Assembly (NCBI GenBank): GCA_916610825.1
Contig: OU744450.1
Span: 4,552,578-4,616,577 of the forward strand
DNA: 64,000 bases
From: Haliclystus octoradiatus
Taxonomy: Eukaryota > Cnidaria > Staurozoa > Stauromedusae > Haliclystidae
Direction of reading: 5' to 3'
The notes under the pieces: model-generated
Told to the model about the DNA's origin: nothing
Seen by the model: only the letters and a program-made list of their open reading frames with translations
Databases searched by the model: none
Shown: positions 13,117 to 24,510 of the stretch, one piece after another
How positions within the stretch are numbered: the first letter of the stretch is position 1
Layout of the letters: each line of letters starts with the position of its first letter
Translations under genes and position numbers: made by a program

Positions 13117-14027
13117 TATAATAAAGTGTTTTGTGATAGAATATTGTATTTTATATATCAGATAAAAACATCTTCAGCATATTAAATTCATTGATTAAAT
13201 ATACTTCTTAGACAGGATAGCTTTGTGAAGTAGTCGACAACAGCCGTTGTCCGTCGAATATAAAACTAGAATTAGGTATGATAAACACATTGCGTGTGTC
13301 GATTTCATCTTTCTGTAATTGTGTTTTCGTTGGAGAAACGCGTCTGCTGAAAGGCAAACAGGGGGTCATGCAATGGTTTTTCATAGCCAATCATTGAGAT
13401 TGAAGCTAACTAATCAGTGAAGCACTGACGTTAAGCTGCGGGAGATCGACCAAAATAGCGCAATGATTTTTAATTTTATAGACATTTATAGATCATCGTC
13501 CGCGGCGAAGTGCATACAAAGCGTTTTGCCGCTGTTTTAGTAGTCAACACCTTGATACATAAAAAAACTCCATCGAAGTCTAATAATACCTTTCTAAACT
13601 CTACATTTTACGTTCAATTTCAGTCATATATGGCCAACAAGGTGTCCCGAAAATATGGTAATATCTGTTCTGGAAAGTGGACAATTTCTTTTTCGCGAGA
13701 AAAAAGTTACGATCTTTTGAAGTCTAGACCTCGTTATTTTTCCATAGTGGACTCTCTTGTCATTCCGGCATGAGTTCCAGCTTTCGAAGCAGCCCTACTT
13801 CTGAAATAGGGTACTTTCAAAATGAAATATCTCCGCTTATAAGAGCCCAAATCGAAAAATTATTGCCGCCATTTCTATTTATTTTGCATGGGCTACTTGA
13901 TTCCGGAGTAAAAATTTTTGGTGTCATGTGCACTTTAACATTTTACTAAATAAAAAGTCTTCACTTTCATGACATATTGAACCGTTATTGAACCAATTCC
14001 ATTATTTGATGGTTTTATTATTATTAC
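13117..14027. other. Intron sequence without firm features
   Basis: Contains a plus-strand 87-codon ORF (13510-13773) of unknown nature and somewhat less AT-rich sequence at 13780-13960, possibly old transposon debris; no terminal repeats were seen. Confidence 0.3.
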
Positions 14028-14222
<195 letters not shown>

Positions 14223-14311
14223 CAGATAATATAGGGCTCTATGTCTTCATTTGACAGAGCGGTAAATAATAATAATATATGGCGAAAGAGTCAAAGAATA
14301 CACATTCTTTA

Positions 14312-14354
14312 CTGTTACTCAAGTTTCACGCTTTTCACAGCGATCTTCAGACAG
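14312..14354 (-). ncRNA. Hammerhead ribozyme motif (type I, minimal), left arm
   Basis: Reading the minus strand: CTGT, then core CTGAAGA, stem II CGC/GCG with an eight-base loop, GAAAC, a very short stem III, GTA, then ACAG closing stem I. Core position 7 is A, which is tolerated. The innermost stem II pair is a T-T mismatch, so activity may be reduced. Predicted cleavage follows the GTA. Exact inverted copy of 14421-14463. Confidence 0.65.
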
Positions 14355-14420
14355 ATTTTTTACTCAATCTTTGAGTAAATAATCGAGTAAAAAATCGAGT
14401 TAAATAATTGAGTAAAAAAT

Positions 14421-14463
14421 CTGTCTGAAGATCGCTGTGAAAAGCGTGAAACTTGAGTAACAG
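14421..14463 (+). ncRNA. Hammerhead ribozyme motif (type I, minimal), right arm
   Basis: CTGT + CTGAAGA + TCGC...GCGT + GAAAC + TTGA + GTA + ACAG on the plus strand, the mirror of 14312-14354. A read-through transcript would contain one sense ribozyme and one antisense copy, which would instead pair as a long hairpin. Confidence 0.65.
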
Positions 14464-14497
14464 TAAAGAATGTGTATTCTTTGACTCTTTCGCCATA

Positions 14498-15242
<745 letters not shown>

Positions 15243-15276
15243 AATAATAATGGAGTCAAAGACTACGCATTCATTT

Positions 15277-15319
15277 TCTGTAACTTAAAGTTTCTCGCTT
15301 TATGCGATCATCAGACAGA
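15277..15319 (-). ncRNA. Hammerhead ribozyme in the Penelope-like 3' terminal repeat
   Basis: On the minus strand: TCTGT, core CTGATGA, stem II TCGC-ATAAA-GCGA, GAAAC, a three-base-pair stem III with loop TTA, GTT, then ACAGA. Stem I is TCTGT/ACAGA (5 bp), and all invariant core bases are present. Predicted cleavage is between 15282 and 15281. Minimal type I hammerheads in the terminal repeats are known for Penelope-like elements and retrozymes. Confidence 0.85.
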
Positions 15320-15491
15320 TACTATTAATGAAAAATATATACCAGTTACTCTTATTTGACAATAGTGGGAAAAAATTTGAAAAAAGAGAAAAACTATTGT
15401 TATACTTACAATGGTTTTATCTTTACAATTACTAAGTTATATTGTTATGTATTGTTATTAGTTTCCTTAATTAAATGGCGCTGTTATAAGG

Positions 15492-17633
15492 CTACGTTTT
15501 TGTTTCTTTGAAATTAGATAAATAATATTTATTTTCATGCCTGCATTTTGATATGAGTTCAGATTTTTTATTTAATATGGCTTCTTTTGAGCAGATGATG
15601 TGGAATTTTTCCACTAAACATAGGTGACACTTTTTTGACATATTATTATAGGGTCTGCCGGTTGCCAGAGATGACCATTTAATCGTGTAGTCTACGTCTT
15701 TGTTTTTGAGATCCCATATATATTTTGACAATTGTGTACTTGATGATAAGTTGCTGTGTTTGAAGGTCGATATGTGCTGCGTATAACGTGTTTTAAATGT
15801 TCCTTCCGTGAGACCGATGTAGTTTTTTCCTTCTGGATTGTTCGGTGTTGAGACGTTGGCGTTGTAAATTCGACTTTTTGATTGGCATTTATTATCAAAT
15901 GGGCATTTTTCTTTATTTCGACAGTTACATAAAGCGGCGTTTGTGGCATTGTTTTCATTGCTGTTAGTAATCTTTTTGTTATGGTTCTTGATTATCGTGT
16001 TCATGTTGCTAGTGCAGCTATAACTTACCTTGACGCAGTTAAAGTTGAATATTTTGTTAAGTCTGTGGGTTTTTGGGAAATGTTTTTTGATTAAATTTAA
16101 AAATGTTCGCCCAACATTTGTTTTTACGCTTTTGTTGTACGGCGGGTTGAACCAAATAGTTTTCCGGCTTTGCGTTCTTTTGTTGCTGTTTGACTGTGAA
16201 GGGCGTGGCTTGAATGACAAGTTGGTCTGGTGTCCGCTTGCCTTCAAAGCGTCTTCGTAGATAACTTTAGATTTTTCGAAAATTGAATTGTTAGTTGATA
16301 GGTCGGAGATGCGTTGGTTGATTGCGATTGGAATTTGTTTTAGTATTACAGGTGGATGATTAGATTTCGTATTAATGTAGAGAGGCTGGTCGTTCGGTTT
16401 TCTGTACGGTTGGTAAGAGTTATTAGTTAAATTGAAGGTTAGGTCCAGGTAGTCGACCGTCTTCAGATTGGTCTTTGTTGTAATTTTAAGGCCAACATCT
16501 TTGAACAATTTTGTTAACTTTTTTCGAATTTTTTCAGCCTGTGGGCCTGACTTGTTTTTGAGGACAGCTAGACCGTCATCTCGATAAAGTCCTACTTCGT
16601 TAGCGCCATATATCTCTTTTAACTTTTCTAAAATGAATAGCCCGACCAATTCACAAACCTCCGCACCGTCGTGGCTGCCCATCGTTACGTCGAATAGATT
16701 TTCGTTGCCTCTTTTTGTCCACGCCGATCCTGAGCTGAATAGCACTGACTTCCTTGCATGCATGATTATTTTTGTGTCGCTTTCCGAGATCGATGTTAAA
16801 TTTTTAGCAAAATTAATGGCTTGAGTTAGTAGATTCTCCGATATTGTTGGATAAAAGTTCTCTATGTCAAACACCATAAATGTTAATCTGTGTTTATTTT
16901 CCAAAGATTTGAACCAATCTATGACAGATGACGTATTTCTCCATTGGTTTACTTTTGTCTTTTCTTTGACACTAAGGATAATTTTTTCTAAGATCTTTTT
17001 ACTAACAATGCCCATTTCGCTCTTTGCCGGGTTGATTAATCGGCATGTAGGATTCTGTCGAAAATTATCTTTGTGATCTTTTATTGTGATGAAAGCTTCT
17101 TGTTGGGCTATAATGTCGGTTCTATTTTCAATTTTTAATTCTTTTGCGATATCTCTCGCCTCTCTGTTGATCTTGTTTACTGTGTTCTTATTTGCCTTCT
17201 TGTAGGTAGCAGTTACGTTGTCGTGTAGTAGCTTTTCATGTTGTTCTGTGTCGACCTCGTAGAAGTTTCTGGTTTTATCTGCCGGTATAAATGCTTTCGA
17301 TGATGTCTTGATTTTGGCGATGTCTTTCTTTAACTGGCGTTGGAAGTGGTCGTTCACGTACCTAAATTGGATATTTCGTGTCATTTTCATTAAATCAGCT
17401 TCAAAACCTTCTAGCTCCGTAATTTGTGATGGGCAATTTCTTGATTTGAAACCAAAATTTTCTTTCGCTGGGCTGTCGTCTTTTTCGTTTGTTTCATTCT
17501 CCTGGAAGAAAAATGCTTTCCATCGCATCCTTTTGATAACGCTTTCTATTTTTGCAATTAGTTGAATTAGATATGTTTTTCTGGGTGGTACTGGTATATT
17601 TTTCATTGAATAGTTGAATGTTGTTTGTTCCAT
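15492..17633 (-). CDS. Penelope-like reverse transcriptase with C-terminal GIY-YIG endonuclease
   Basis: 713-codon uninterrupted frame starting at an ATG in ACCATGGAAC. The N-terminal ~160 residues have the RWKAFFF and PADKTRNFY motifs of the family. RT motif A is FDIENFYPTI (around residue 255-265) and motif C is YRDDGLAVL (around 350). A Cys-rich linker (CNCRNKEKCPFDNKC) precedes the GIY-YIG nuclease. In that domain RIYNANV stands for the GIY strand, followed by NYIGLTEGTFKTRYTQH with the catalytic Arg, and a C-terminal LVEKFH glutamate. In this family the enzyme copies its RNA by target-primed reverse transcription after nicking DNA. All key residues look intact, so the copy is recent and possibly active. 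It is in the same orientation as the host gene. Confidence 0.92.
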   Translation of the reverse strand: MEQTTFNYSMKNIPVPPRKTYLIQLIAKIESVIKRMRWKAFFFQENETNEKDDSPAKENFGFKSRNCPSQITELEGFEADLMKMTRNIQFRYVNDHFQRQLKKDIAKIKTSSKAFIPADKTRNFYEVDTEQHEKLLHDNVTATYKKANKNTVNKINREARDIAKELKIENRTDIIAQQEAFITIKDHKDNFRQNPTCRLINPAKSEMGIVSKKILEKIILSVKEKTKVNQWRNTSSVIDWFKSLENKHRLTFMVFDIENFYPTISENLLTQAINFAKNLTSISESDTKIIMHARKSVLFSSGSAWTKRGNENLFDVTMGSHDGAEVCELVGLFILEKLKEIYGANEVGLYRDDGLAVLKNKSGPQAEKIRKKLTKLFKDVGLKITTKTNLKTVDYLDLTFNLTNNSYQPYRKPNDQPLYINTKSNHPPVILKQIPIAINQRISDLSTNNSIFEKSKVIYEDALKASGHQTNLSFKPRPSQSNSNKRTQSRKTIWFNPPYNKSVKTNVGRTFLNLIKKHFPKTHRLNKIFNFNCVKVSYSCTSNMNTIIKNHNKKITNSNENNATNAALCNCRNKEKCPFDNKCQSKSRIYNANVSTPNNPEGKNYIGLTEGTFKTRYTQHISTFKHSNLSSSTQLSKYIWDLKNKDVDYTIKWSSLATGRPYNNMSKKCHLCLVEKFHIICSKEAILNKKSELISKCRHENKYYLSNFKETKT

Positions 17634-17799
17634 GGTTTTTGCAATGAGATTATAGTGCTCTACTGCAAGCAGGAGCGTTAATATAATGTAATAATAATAA
17701 TGATGATATGGTATCTAACAGCAGTTGATATAGTGCTCGATGTCATTTGACAGAGCGTGAATAATAATAATAATGGAGTCAAAGACTACGCATTCATTT

Positions 17800-17842
17800 T
17801 CTGTAACTTAAAGTTTCTCGCTTTATGCGATCATCAGACAGA
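17800..17842 (-). ncRNA. Hammerhead ribozyme in the upstream direct repeat
   Basis: Identical core and stems to 15277-15319, located 2523 bp away in the same orientation and upstream of the RT ORF. Cleavage at both sites would release an RNA of one element length starting at the ribozyme. Confidence 0.85.
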
Positions 17843-18501
17843 TACTATTAATGAAAAATATATACCAGTTACTCTTATTTGACAATAGTGGGAAAAAATT
17901 TGAAAAAAGAGAAAAACTATTGTTATACTTACAATGGTTTTATCTTTACAATTACTAAGTTATATTGTTATGTATTGTTATTAGTTTCCTTAATTAAATG
18001 GCGCTGTTATAAGGCTACGTTTTTGTTTCTTTGAAATTAGATAAATAATATTTATTTTCATGCCTGCATTTTGATATGAGTTCAGATTTTTTATTTAATA
18101 TGGCTTCTTTTGAGCAGATGATGTGGAATTTTTCCACTAAACATAGGTGACTCTGGCAACCGGCAGACCCTATAATAATATGTCAAAAAAGTGTCACCTA
18201 TGTTTAGTGGAAAAATTCCACATCATCTGCTCAAAAGAAGCCATATTAAATAAAAAATCTGAACTCATATCAAAATGCAGGCATGAAAATAAATAATATT
18301 TATCTAATTTCAAAGAAACAAAAACGTAGCCTTATAACAGCGCCATTTAATTAAGGAAACTAATAACAATACATAACAATATAACTTAGTAATTGTAAAG
18401 ATAAAACCATTGTAAGTATAACAATAGTTTTTCTCTTTTTTCAAATTTTTTCCCACTATTGTCAAATAAGAGTAACTGGTATATATTTTTCATTAATAGT
18501 A

Positions 18502-18544
18502 TCTGTCTGATGATCGCATAAAGCGAGAAACTTTAAGTTACAGA
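18502..18544 (+). ncRNA. Hammerhead ribozyme in the inverted terminal copy
   Basis: Same 43-nt motif on the plus strand: TCTGT, CTGATGA, TCGC/GCGA, GAAAC, GTT, ACAGA. Opposite orientation to the other two, so it would act only in a plus-strand transcript. Confidence 0.85.
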
Positions 18545-18660
18545 AAATGAATGCGTAGTCTTTGACTCCATTATTATTATTATTCACGCTCTGTCAAATG
18601 ACATCGAGCACTATATCAACTGCTGTTAGATACCATACCATTATTATTATTATTACATTA

Positions 18661-19050
<390 letters not shown>

Positions 19051-19343
19051 GACAGCTTCTGTATTGTTTAATTTTATATTTAATTTCTTTCAAATGCTGA
19101 TATCGCCAGACTGCAGAGTATGTAATTTGTGCTGCTAATTTATTTCTCAACTCACGTTTTAGTGCGGCTGGAAGTACCGTTTTTGTAACGTTTTCCATGT
19201 TCTGCGGCTGGATTTAGTTGAAAACATGAAAAAATTGTAAAACCAATTGAAAATGTGCGGCCAGCAAGGGCTCAGATCAATATTGAAATTCTTGTTCTGC
19301 AGCTAAGATCTTAGCCGCAGATAGCAAACTCTGAAATTTAAAG

Positions 19344-20054
19344 ATATACTTGCTTTTCTTGGTTACAGCATTTTTTGTCACTGTAAATTTGGAATAACTA
19401 GGAGATAGATCATGACTTTGTAGCTATCTGAAAGTCCGATTTGGATATGAAAAACTGTTGCTATATACAACCCAAGAGGTTTTAAATTTCAAATGAGTTT
19501 TTTCAGCTGAATCCGGCCCTACCCTGAAAGACAAAGTTACCTGCACATCATTAAGCAACATTGTTTGGTTATTTTCAACTTATATACGATTATACTTATA
19601 CAAGCTTGGTTTTGATCAATCGTCGACTTACAAGATGTATTTCATATCTAAACAAGACTGGCATCACTTTTGAATAAAAGTACATCTATGCACATATTTT
19701 TTTCTAGAATAAATAACGCGGTATCTCAAACCGACTTTTCTAACCAAATAATTTAAGGTCTCTGCCATTACATCGATACTTTATTATATCCCATATGACA
19801 TCATTAAACATTTTAATTTACGCAAATTCTATTAATATAAATGTAAACGAGAGAAATCAGAGGAGTGCAAAAATCCTGGGGTAGAGGGGTGAAGCCCCGT
19901 CCATCTAGGAGGGTGCAGGAAATTTTTGAAATTTAAAATCATTTTTCATACACAAATCAGACTTTCAGATATCTATACAGAGTCATGGTCTATCTCCTAG
20001 TTATTCCCAATATACAGCGACAAAAAATGGTGTAACCAAGAAAAGCAAGTATTA
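19344..20054. mobile_element. Inverted-repeat element with ~105-bp arms
   Basis: Left arm 19344-19455 (ACTTGCTTTTCTTGGTTACA ... AATAACTAGGAGATAGA ... CTGAAAGTCCG) and right arm ~19945-20054 are inverted copies at roughly 85-90% by eye. The ~490-bp interior has no ORF. Probably a non-autonomous DNA transposon or foldback element in the giant intron. Confidence 0.7.
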
Positions 20055-20208
20055 TACTAATGTCCTCAATTTGAGAATTCAACTGTTTTTGAAATTTCAT
20101 GTTGCTGGTCTTCTATAGCTTTAAGTCTCAATTTAAACCTTAGATATTATCAGCTTGGTGGAAAAATCATATGCTTCTTATAAAAGAAAATATACTGACA
20201 TTTAACAT

Positions 20209-20296
20209 AAAGTGTTTCTTGAATGGTCTTTGTATCAAAACCAATTAATGTTGCAGTACAAATCACGTCTTTTCCATCATCTTCTTGTGATAGCAC
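20209..20296 (-). pseudogene. Truncated Ig exon fragment (3' half only)
   Basis: About 90 bp matching the C-terminal half of a class I Ig exon (tail KTIQETL with the DDGKDVIC region), then breaking abruptly into intron-type sequence found next to palindromes elsewhere (ACGTGTCACATTG). The expected donor CTTAC on the plus strand is CTGAC here and there is no acceptor side. It is therefore a dead exon relic, probably left by an unequal exchange or deletion that removed the 5' half and neighbouring intron. Confidence 0.65.
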
Positions 20297-20614
20297 AACG
20301 TGTCACATTGATATTACAAAAAATGGACAAGCTAAAGCATTTCGACATTTGAAGAAACCAAAAAATTCGAGATGATGATGTCTAAATTAGTTTAGTTGCT
20401 TATCATTTATTCAGTATTCATTTGAATTTATCATGTAGCCACAAACCGGGTAGGTTTTCAAATATTTTCTACCGAGGTGGCTCGTGAATTCTGTTATATG
20501 ATGTCGAAGCGTTTATACGGTTAATAGCCAGAGACCCTTTCTGACGCCAGCCAATGGCGCTTCTACAATGGACCTCAAGACCTAGATTCACAAAAACAAT
20601 CAAGCAACTCTTAC
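20297..20614. other. Intron between exon 25 and the Ig relic
   Basis: Shares the block ...TTCGACATTTGAAGAAACC ... TTATTCAGTATTCATTTG ... CGAGGTGGCTCGTGAATTCTG with most class I exon flanks, so it is standard array intron rather than inserted sequence. Confidence 0.6.
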
Positions 20615-20863
20615 AATAAACAGCGAGTGTTTCTTGAATGGTCTTTGTATCAAAACCAATTGATGTCGCAGTACAAATAACGTCTTTGCCATCATCTTCT
20701 TTTGATAGCACATATGAGCTATCTGAGCTTGCATCTTCTCCATCGATAGTAATTGAAATGACAACATCTGCACTAGGAATATTTTTATCTGCTATGCAAG
20801 TGATTCCTGGAGTATCTCCAGATTTCAACAAACTTGTAATGGTGATGCTGACCGAATCCAGAT
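20615..20863 (-). CDS. Ig-like repeat exon 25 (class I)
   Basis: 249 nt, phase 1-1. SITITSLLKSGDTPGITC (Thr for the usual Pro), IADKNIPSADVV, DGEDASSDSSY, SIGFDTKTIQETLAVY. Last of the closely packed copies; a ~9.9-kb intron filled with mobile elements separates it from the final Ig exon. Confidence 0.82.
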
Positions 20864-21949
20864 CTAAGAATCAATGATAATCACATGCTAAATTATTTGT
20901 TGTTGATATAACATAACGAGAAGCTGATTGCTGACGGTCTACTATATCCGAAATGTGATACTTTGATATCCTAAGGTATTATCCCAAGATGTGGTAACTT
21001 CCATTGTAAAACTTGAGAGATTTTCGAATGCTGTTCTAGTAATTTGATTGACTTACTCCCGTGTTTGGATCACGCAAGCAAAAACAACTTAGACAACATC
21101 AGAGAAAAAACGTCTAAAATTTCTAAAGAATTGCAAATTAAAAATTGCATTATTAACACCGTTGATGATATATATATTTAATAGTACAGTATTATAATTC
21201 AAGGCATTCTTCTTCTTTGCGTCATTTGTTTGGTTATTGTGGCTATTCCGAGACAAAAATGCCCTACAAAACCGGCAAAAACTTTTGACACAGCAGAAAT
21301 GAGAAACAAGACCGCAGATCAAAATCATAGCGTTCGAAAGAATCGAAAGTGTTTCGAAAGTAGAACTCTGGGTCTGTGATTCGAAGAAAGGCAAAATATG
21401 ACGAAGACGTGAAGATTTATAGGAGAAAATTGATCTAATCAGTCAAATCATTTATGTTAAATTCGTTTAAAAATAGTAAAAATATGTTTTATTTCACAAA
21501 AGGGTTACTGCACGGCAGCCTTGTGTTTGGGTTCTCTGATACCAACAATAACCCTTTATTGCACTTAAATTAGGTTGTTCAAATACAGTTTGATCATAAA
21601 AACGTTTCACGTCATGGAAAAGATATCCTAAATTTCTCATGACGAAGAATGCCCTAAAATCTCTTTCTGAATTTTGAAAAAGGTACCTCATATATTGGAA
21701 CGTCCTCGTACAATAACAATATGAAAGTTACCAACAAGTATTAATTCTTGGATGATCAAACATTCTCTATTACCATCTTAAGCTTTTTCGATTTCTAAAA
21801 TTTCATAAATTTTCAAATACAATAATGTCATTCTCAAAACCCCACCTCATTATAAGCTGTTACCCACAAAGAAGGGCTTTTTGACAATATCTTACAATGA
21901 GCAAGAATAGACTCTCTAAATGTCTTTTTATCAAGTCCAGTTGACTTTG

Positions 21950-22638
21950 ATCAAGGCGGCGTTTACAAGACAAGTGAAATTACGAAACCCGGGGGGAATT
22001 TTAGTCTGGATCGCCCTCGCATCTAGACGTAAACAGGAAACTCGAGAGAAAATTAGTTCGCTTAGAAACGCTATCAGTACTTTTTGAAGTAAGGATAGGA
22101 AATCCGGGATTCTCAAGCCAGACTTTGCAAAATCGGGGTCTTTCTGTCGTCTAAACAGAAATTTATGGAAAACTCGAATTTACAAAAGTCCACTTTCATT
22201 TCGCGGCGATACGGCATGTAAATATTGGCAACTAGCTTGCTCTCTTTTAGGATAAAATACTATAATAAAATTTCAGTAAAACTATTCAATGAATCTGTTT
22301 ATAAAAGACACAATCATGAATAACATGTATTTAAATTATATTATTTACAAAAGCGGTGTCAATTCACGTGGAATTTAATTAGATATAAATAACAAAAGTC
22401 ATTTTGAATGATTTAAATGAAAAAAAACATATCGATTTGGAGCTACAGCATCCAAGAAGTATAAAAATCCAATTTCAATGAAAACCCGATCAGAAATAGT
22501 GGAGCTACAGCGTTTAAATTAGATTAAATAGATGAATCTAGCCTTGTGTAAACTAATACGCTATCTGAACATTTTGAAGGTGGACTTTTGAAAGACTTTT
22601 GAAAACCCGGCTTTTTTCTCTTGTGTAAACGTAGCCTA
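21950..22638. mobile_element. Non-autonomous DNA transposon with GGC-CGTTTACA ends
   Basis: Left end GGCGGCGTTTACAAGACAAG and right end CTTGTGTAAACGTAGCC are imperfect inverted repeats. The flanks (TCAAGTCCAGTTGAC on the left, AAAAATAGAATAAAA on the right) are contiguous in the paralogous intron at ~23560-23585, so this is an insertion of ~690 bp. There is no transposase ORF, and the target duplication cannot be read cleanly. The superfamily is uncertain. Confidence 0.7.
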
Positions 22639-22692
22639 AAAATAGAATAAAAACATTTCTCTTATTTCAAAGGAAATACACAAGTTTCTTAC

Positions 22693-22941
22693 ACTGTACA
22701 TCAAGTGATTGCTCCGCTGTCTTAGGGTCAAACCCATTTGATGTTGCAGTACAAGTCACATCTTTTCCATCATCTTCTTTTGATAGCTCATATGAGCTAC
22801 CTGAACTGGCATCTTGTCCATCGATAGTAATTGAAATGACAACATCTGCACTAGGAAGATTTGTATCTGCTGTGCAAGTGATTCCTGGCGCATCTCCAGC
22901 TTTCAACGAGCTAGGAATGATGATGCTGACCGAATCCACAT
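22693..22941 (-). CDS. Ig-like repeat exon 24 (mosaic, class II tail)
   Basis: 249 nt, phase 1-1. VDSVSIIIPSSLKAGDAPGITC, NLPSADVV, SSYELSKEDDGKDVTC, SNGFDPKTAEQSLDVQ. The SSSLKAGD-type head recalls exon 1 at the opposite end of the array (53363-53611), suggesting both edge exons keep an older head sequence. Confidence 0.82.
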
Positions 22942-23626
22942 CTAAGAATCAATAGGAATCACATGATAAATTAATTGTTGTTGATAGAAAATAACAAGAA
23001 ACTTGATTGCAGATGGCTTATTTCGCCCAATATGGGATACATTGATAACCTAAGGTATTATTCCAAGGGGTTGTAACTTCCATTGTGCTTCAATAAGGTT
23101 GTTCAAATACAGTTTGACCATAAAACGTTTCACCTCATGGTATAATACCCCAAAGATATTTTTACAAAGAAAAGATTCAGCAATAAAAATTGAACTACAA
23201 AATAAAATGAAGAAATTGAAAGGCGACAAAAAGTATACCTCAAAGTTTTTCATGACAACGAATACCCTAAAGTCTTGTTCTGAATTTTGAAAAAGGTACC
23301 CCGTATATTTGAACGTCTCCGTTTACTTACAATATGAAAGTAACTCTCGAGTTTTAGTTCTAGGATAATCAAACATTCTCTATATTAACATGCATCTTCA
23401 GCTTTTTCGATTTCTCAAATTTCATAAAATTTCAAATACAATTTTTTCATTTTCAAAATCCCACCTCATTATAAGTTATTACCCACAAAGAAGGGCTTTT
23501 AGACAATATCTTACAATGAGCAAGAATAGACTCTCTAATGGTCTTTTTATCAAGTCCAGTTGACGTTTAACAAAAATAGAATAAAAAAATTTATCTTACT
23601 ACAAAGGAAATACACAAGTTTCTTAC

Positions 23627-23875
23627 ACTGTACATCAAGTGATTGCTCCGCTGTCTTAGGGTCAAACCCATTTGATGTTGCAGTACAAATCACATCTTTG
23701 CCATCATCTTCTTTTGATAGCACATATGAGCTACCTGAGCTTGCATCTTGTCCATCGATAGTAATTGAAATGATAACATCTGCACTACGAATATTTGTAT
23801 CTGCTGTGCAAGTGATTCCTGGCGCATCTCCAGATTTCAAAGAACCAGGAACTATCACGGTTACTGAATCCAGAT
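23627..23875 (-). CDS. Ig-like repeat exon 23 (class II)
   Basis: 249 nt, phase 1-1. LDSVTVIVPGSLKSGDAP, NIRSADVIISITIDGQ, SNGFDPKTAEQSLDVQ. It has an Arg in NIRS and Glu in AEQ, shared with its neighbour exon 24. A 2.9-kb intron with several inserted inverted-repeat elements lies upstream in the transcript. Confidence 0.82.
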
Positions 23876-24072
23876 CTAAGGAGTAACGATAATACGATCA
23901 CATATATGTAGGAAATGATGATTTTTAGTTGGTTAAGAACAATTATATGATCAACATGCGCACTTTCACGATAATAAGGGATTCTATTGAAATAATATTT
24001 TTTCAAATTAACAATTGATTCTGATGTATGTCAATGAAATGAAAGAATTAACTGTTGAAGTCTGGAGCCTAT

Positions 24073-24141
24073 CCGATAAGAAATGACGCTTAGAATAGAC
24101 GCATCAGAACATCGATATCTATAAGCGTCATTTCTTATCGG
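24073..24141. repeat. Conserved intronic hairpin H1 (representative of nine copies)
   Basis: Perfect 20-bp arms CCGATAAGAAATGACGCTTA and its complement around a 29-base loop that includes GACGCATCAGAACATCGATA. The same structure occurs at 30873-30941, 35476-35544, 37863-37931, 40109-40177, ~42371-42449, 45845-45913, ~48077-48155 and 51550-51618, in introns just 5' of class II exons in transcript order. It is either an ancestral MITE copied with the unit or a conserved RNA structure. Confidence 0.85.
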
Positions 24142-24510
24142 GTCAGCTTCCAGCTTTTAACAATCAATGTTTCCAGTTGGTAAACACCAGAATGAGTCGC
24201 TATACTTTTAAAAATAGTTTTCAGAAGAATCTTCAAAGGTTTATATAAGAAAACATCGCTAAACTTCCAATATTCCAATGAAGATAATTCCATTATTTCT
24301 ATTATCGAGATTCGTAATCCATGTTTTTTAATGTGGTGTAATCTGTCTTACTGATTGAACATAGGAATCAATGACTATACAGCAAAGCTTTAAATGATAT
24401 ATACATTCTCTAGATTAAAAAATCAGAAAATCATGTTTGCCATTCAATCATTCAAAATTTGACACCAAAGCGATCACCGGAATAGATTGCTTATCTATTC
24501 CGGAATCTAT

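Larger units (their letters stand above)
15251..18637 (-). mobile_element. Penelope-like retroelement with direct and inverted terminal repeats
   Basis: Read on the minus strand: a leader region (17634-17772), an intact ORF (17633-15492) and a 3' terminal region (to 15251). The segment 15251-15629 is repeated directly at 17773-18151, upstream of the ORF. A further copy lies inverted at 18193-18637, so that 17707-18151 and 18193-18637 form a ~445-bp near-perfect inverted repeat around a 41-bp spacer; that spacer matches the ORF copy at ~15633-15672. Direct plus inverted pseudo-LTRs are characteristic of Penelope-like elements. Each terminal copy holds a hammerhead motif. The element is flanked by (ATT)n arrays on both sides. 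Confidence 0.88.
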
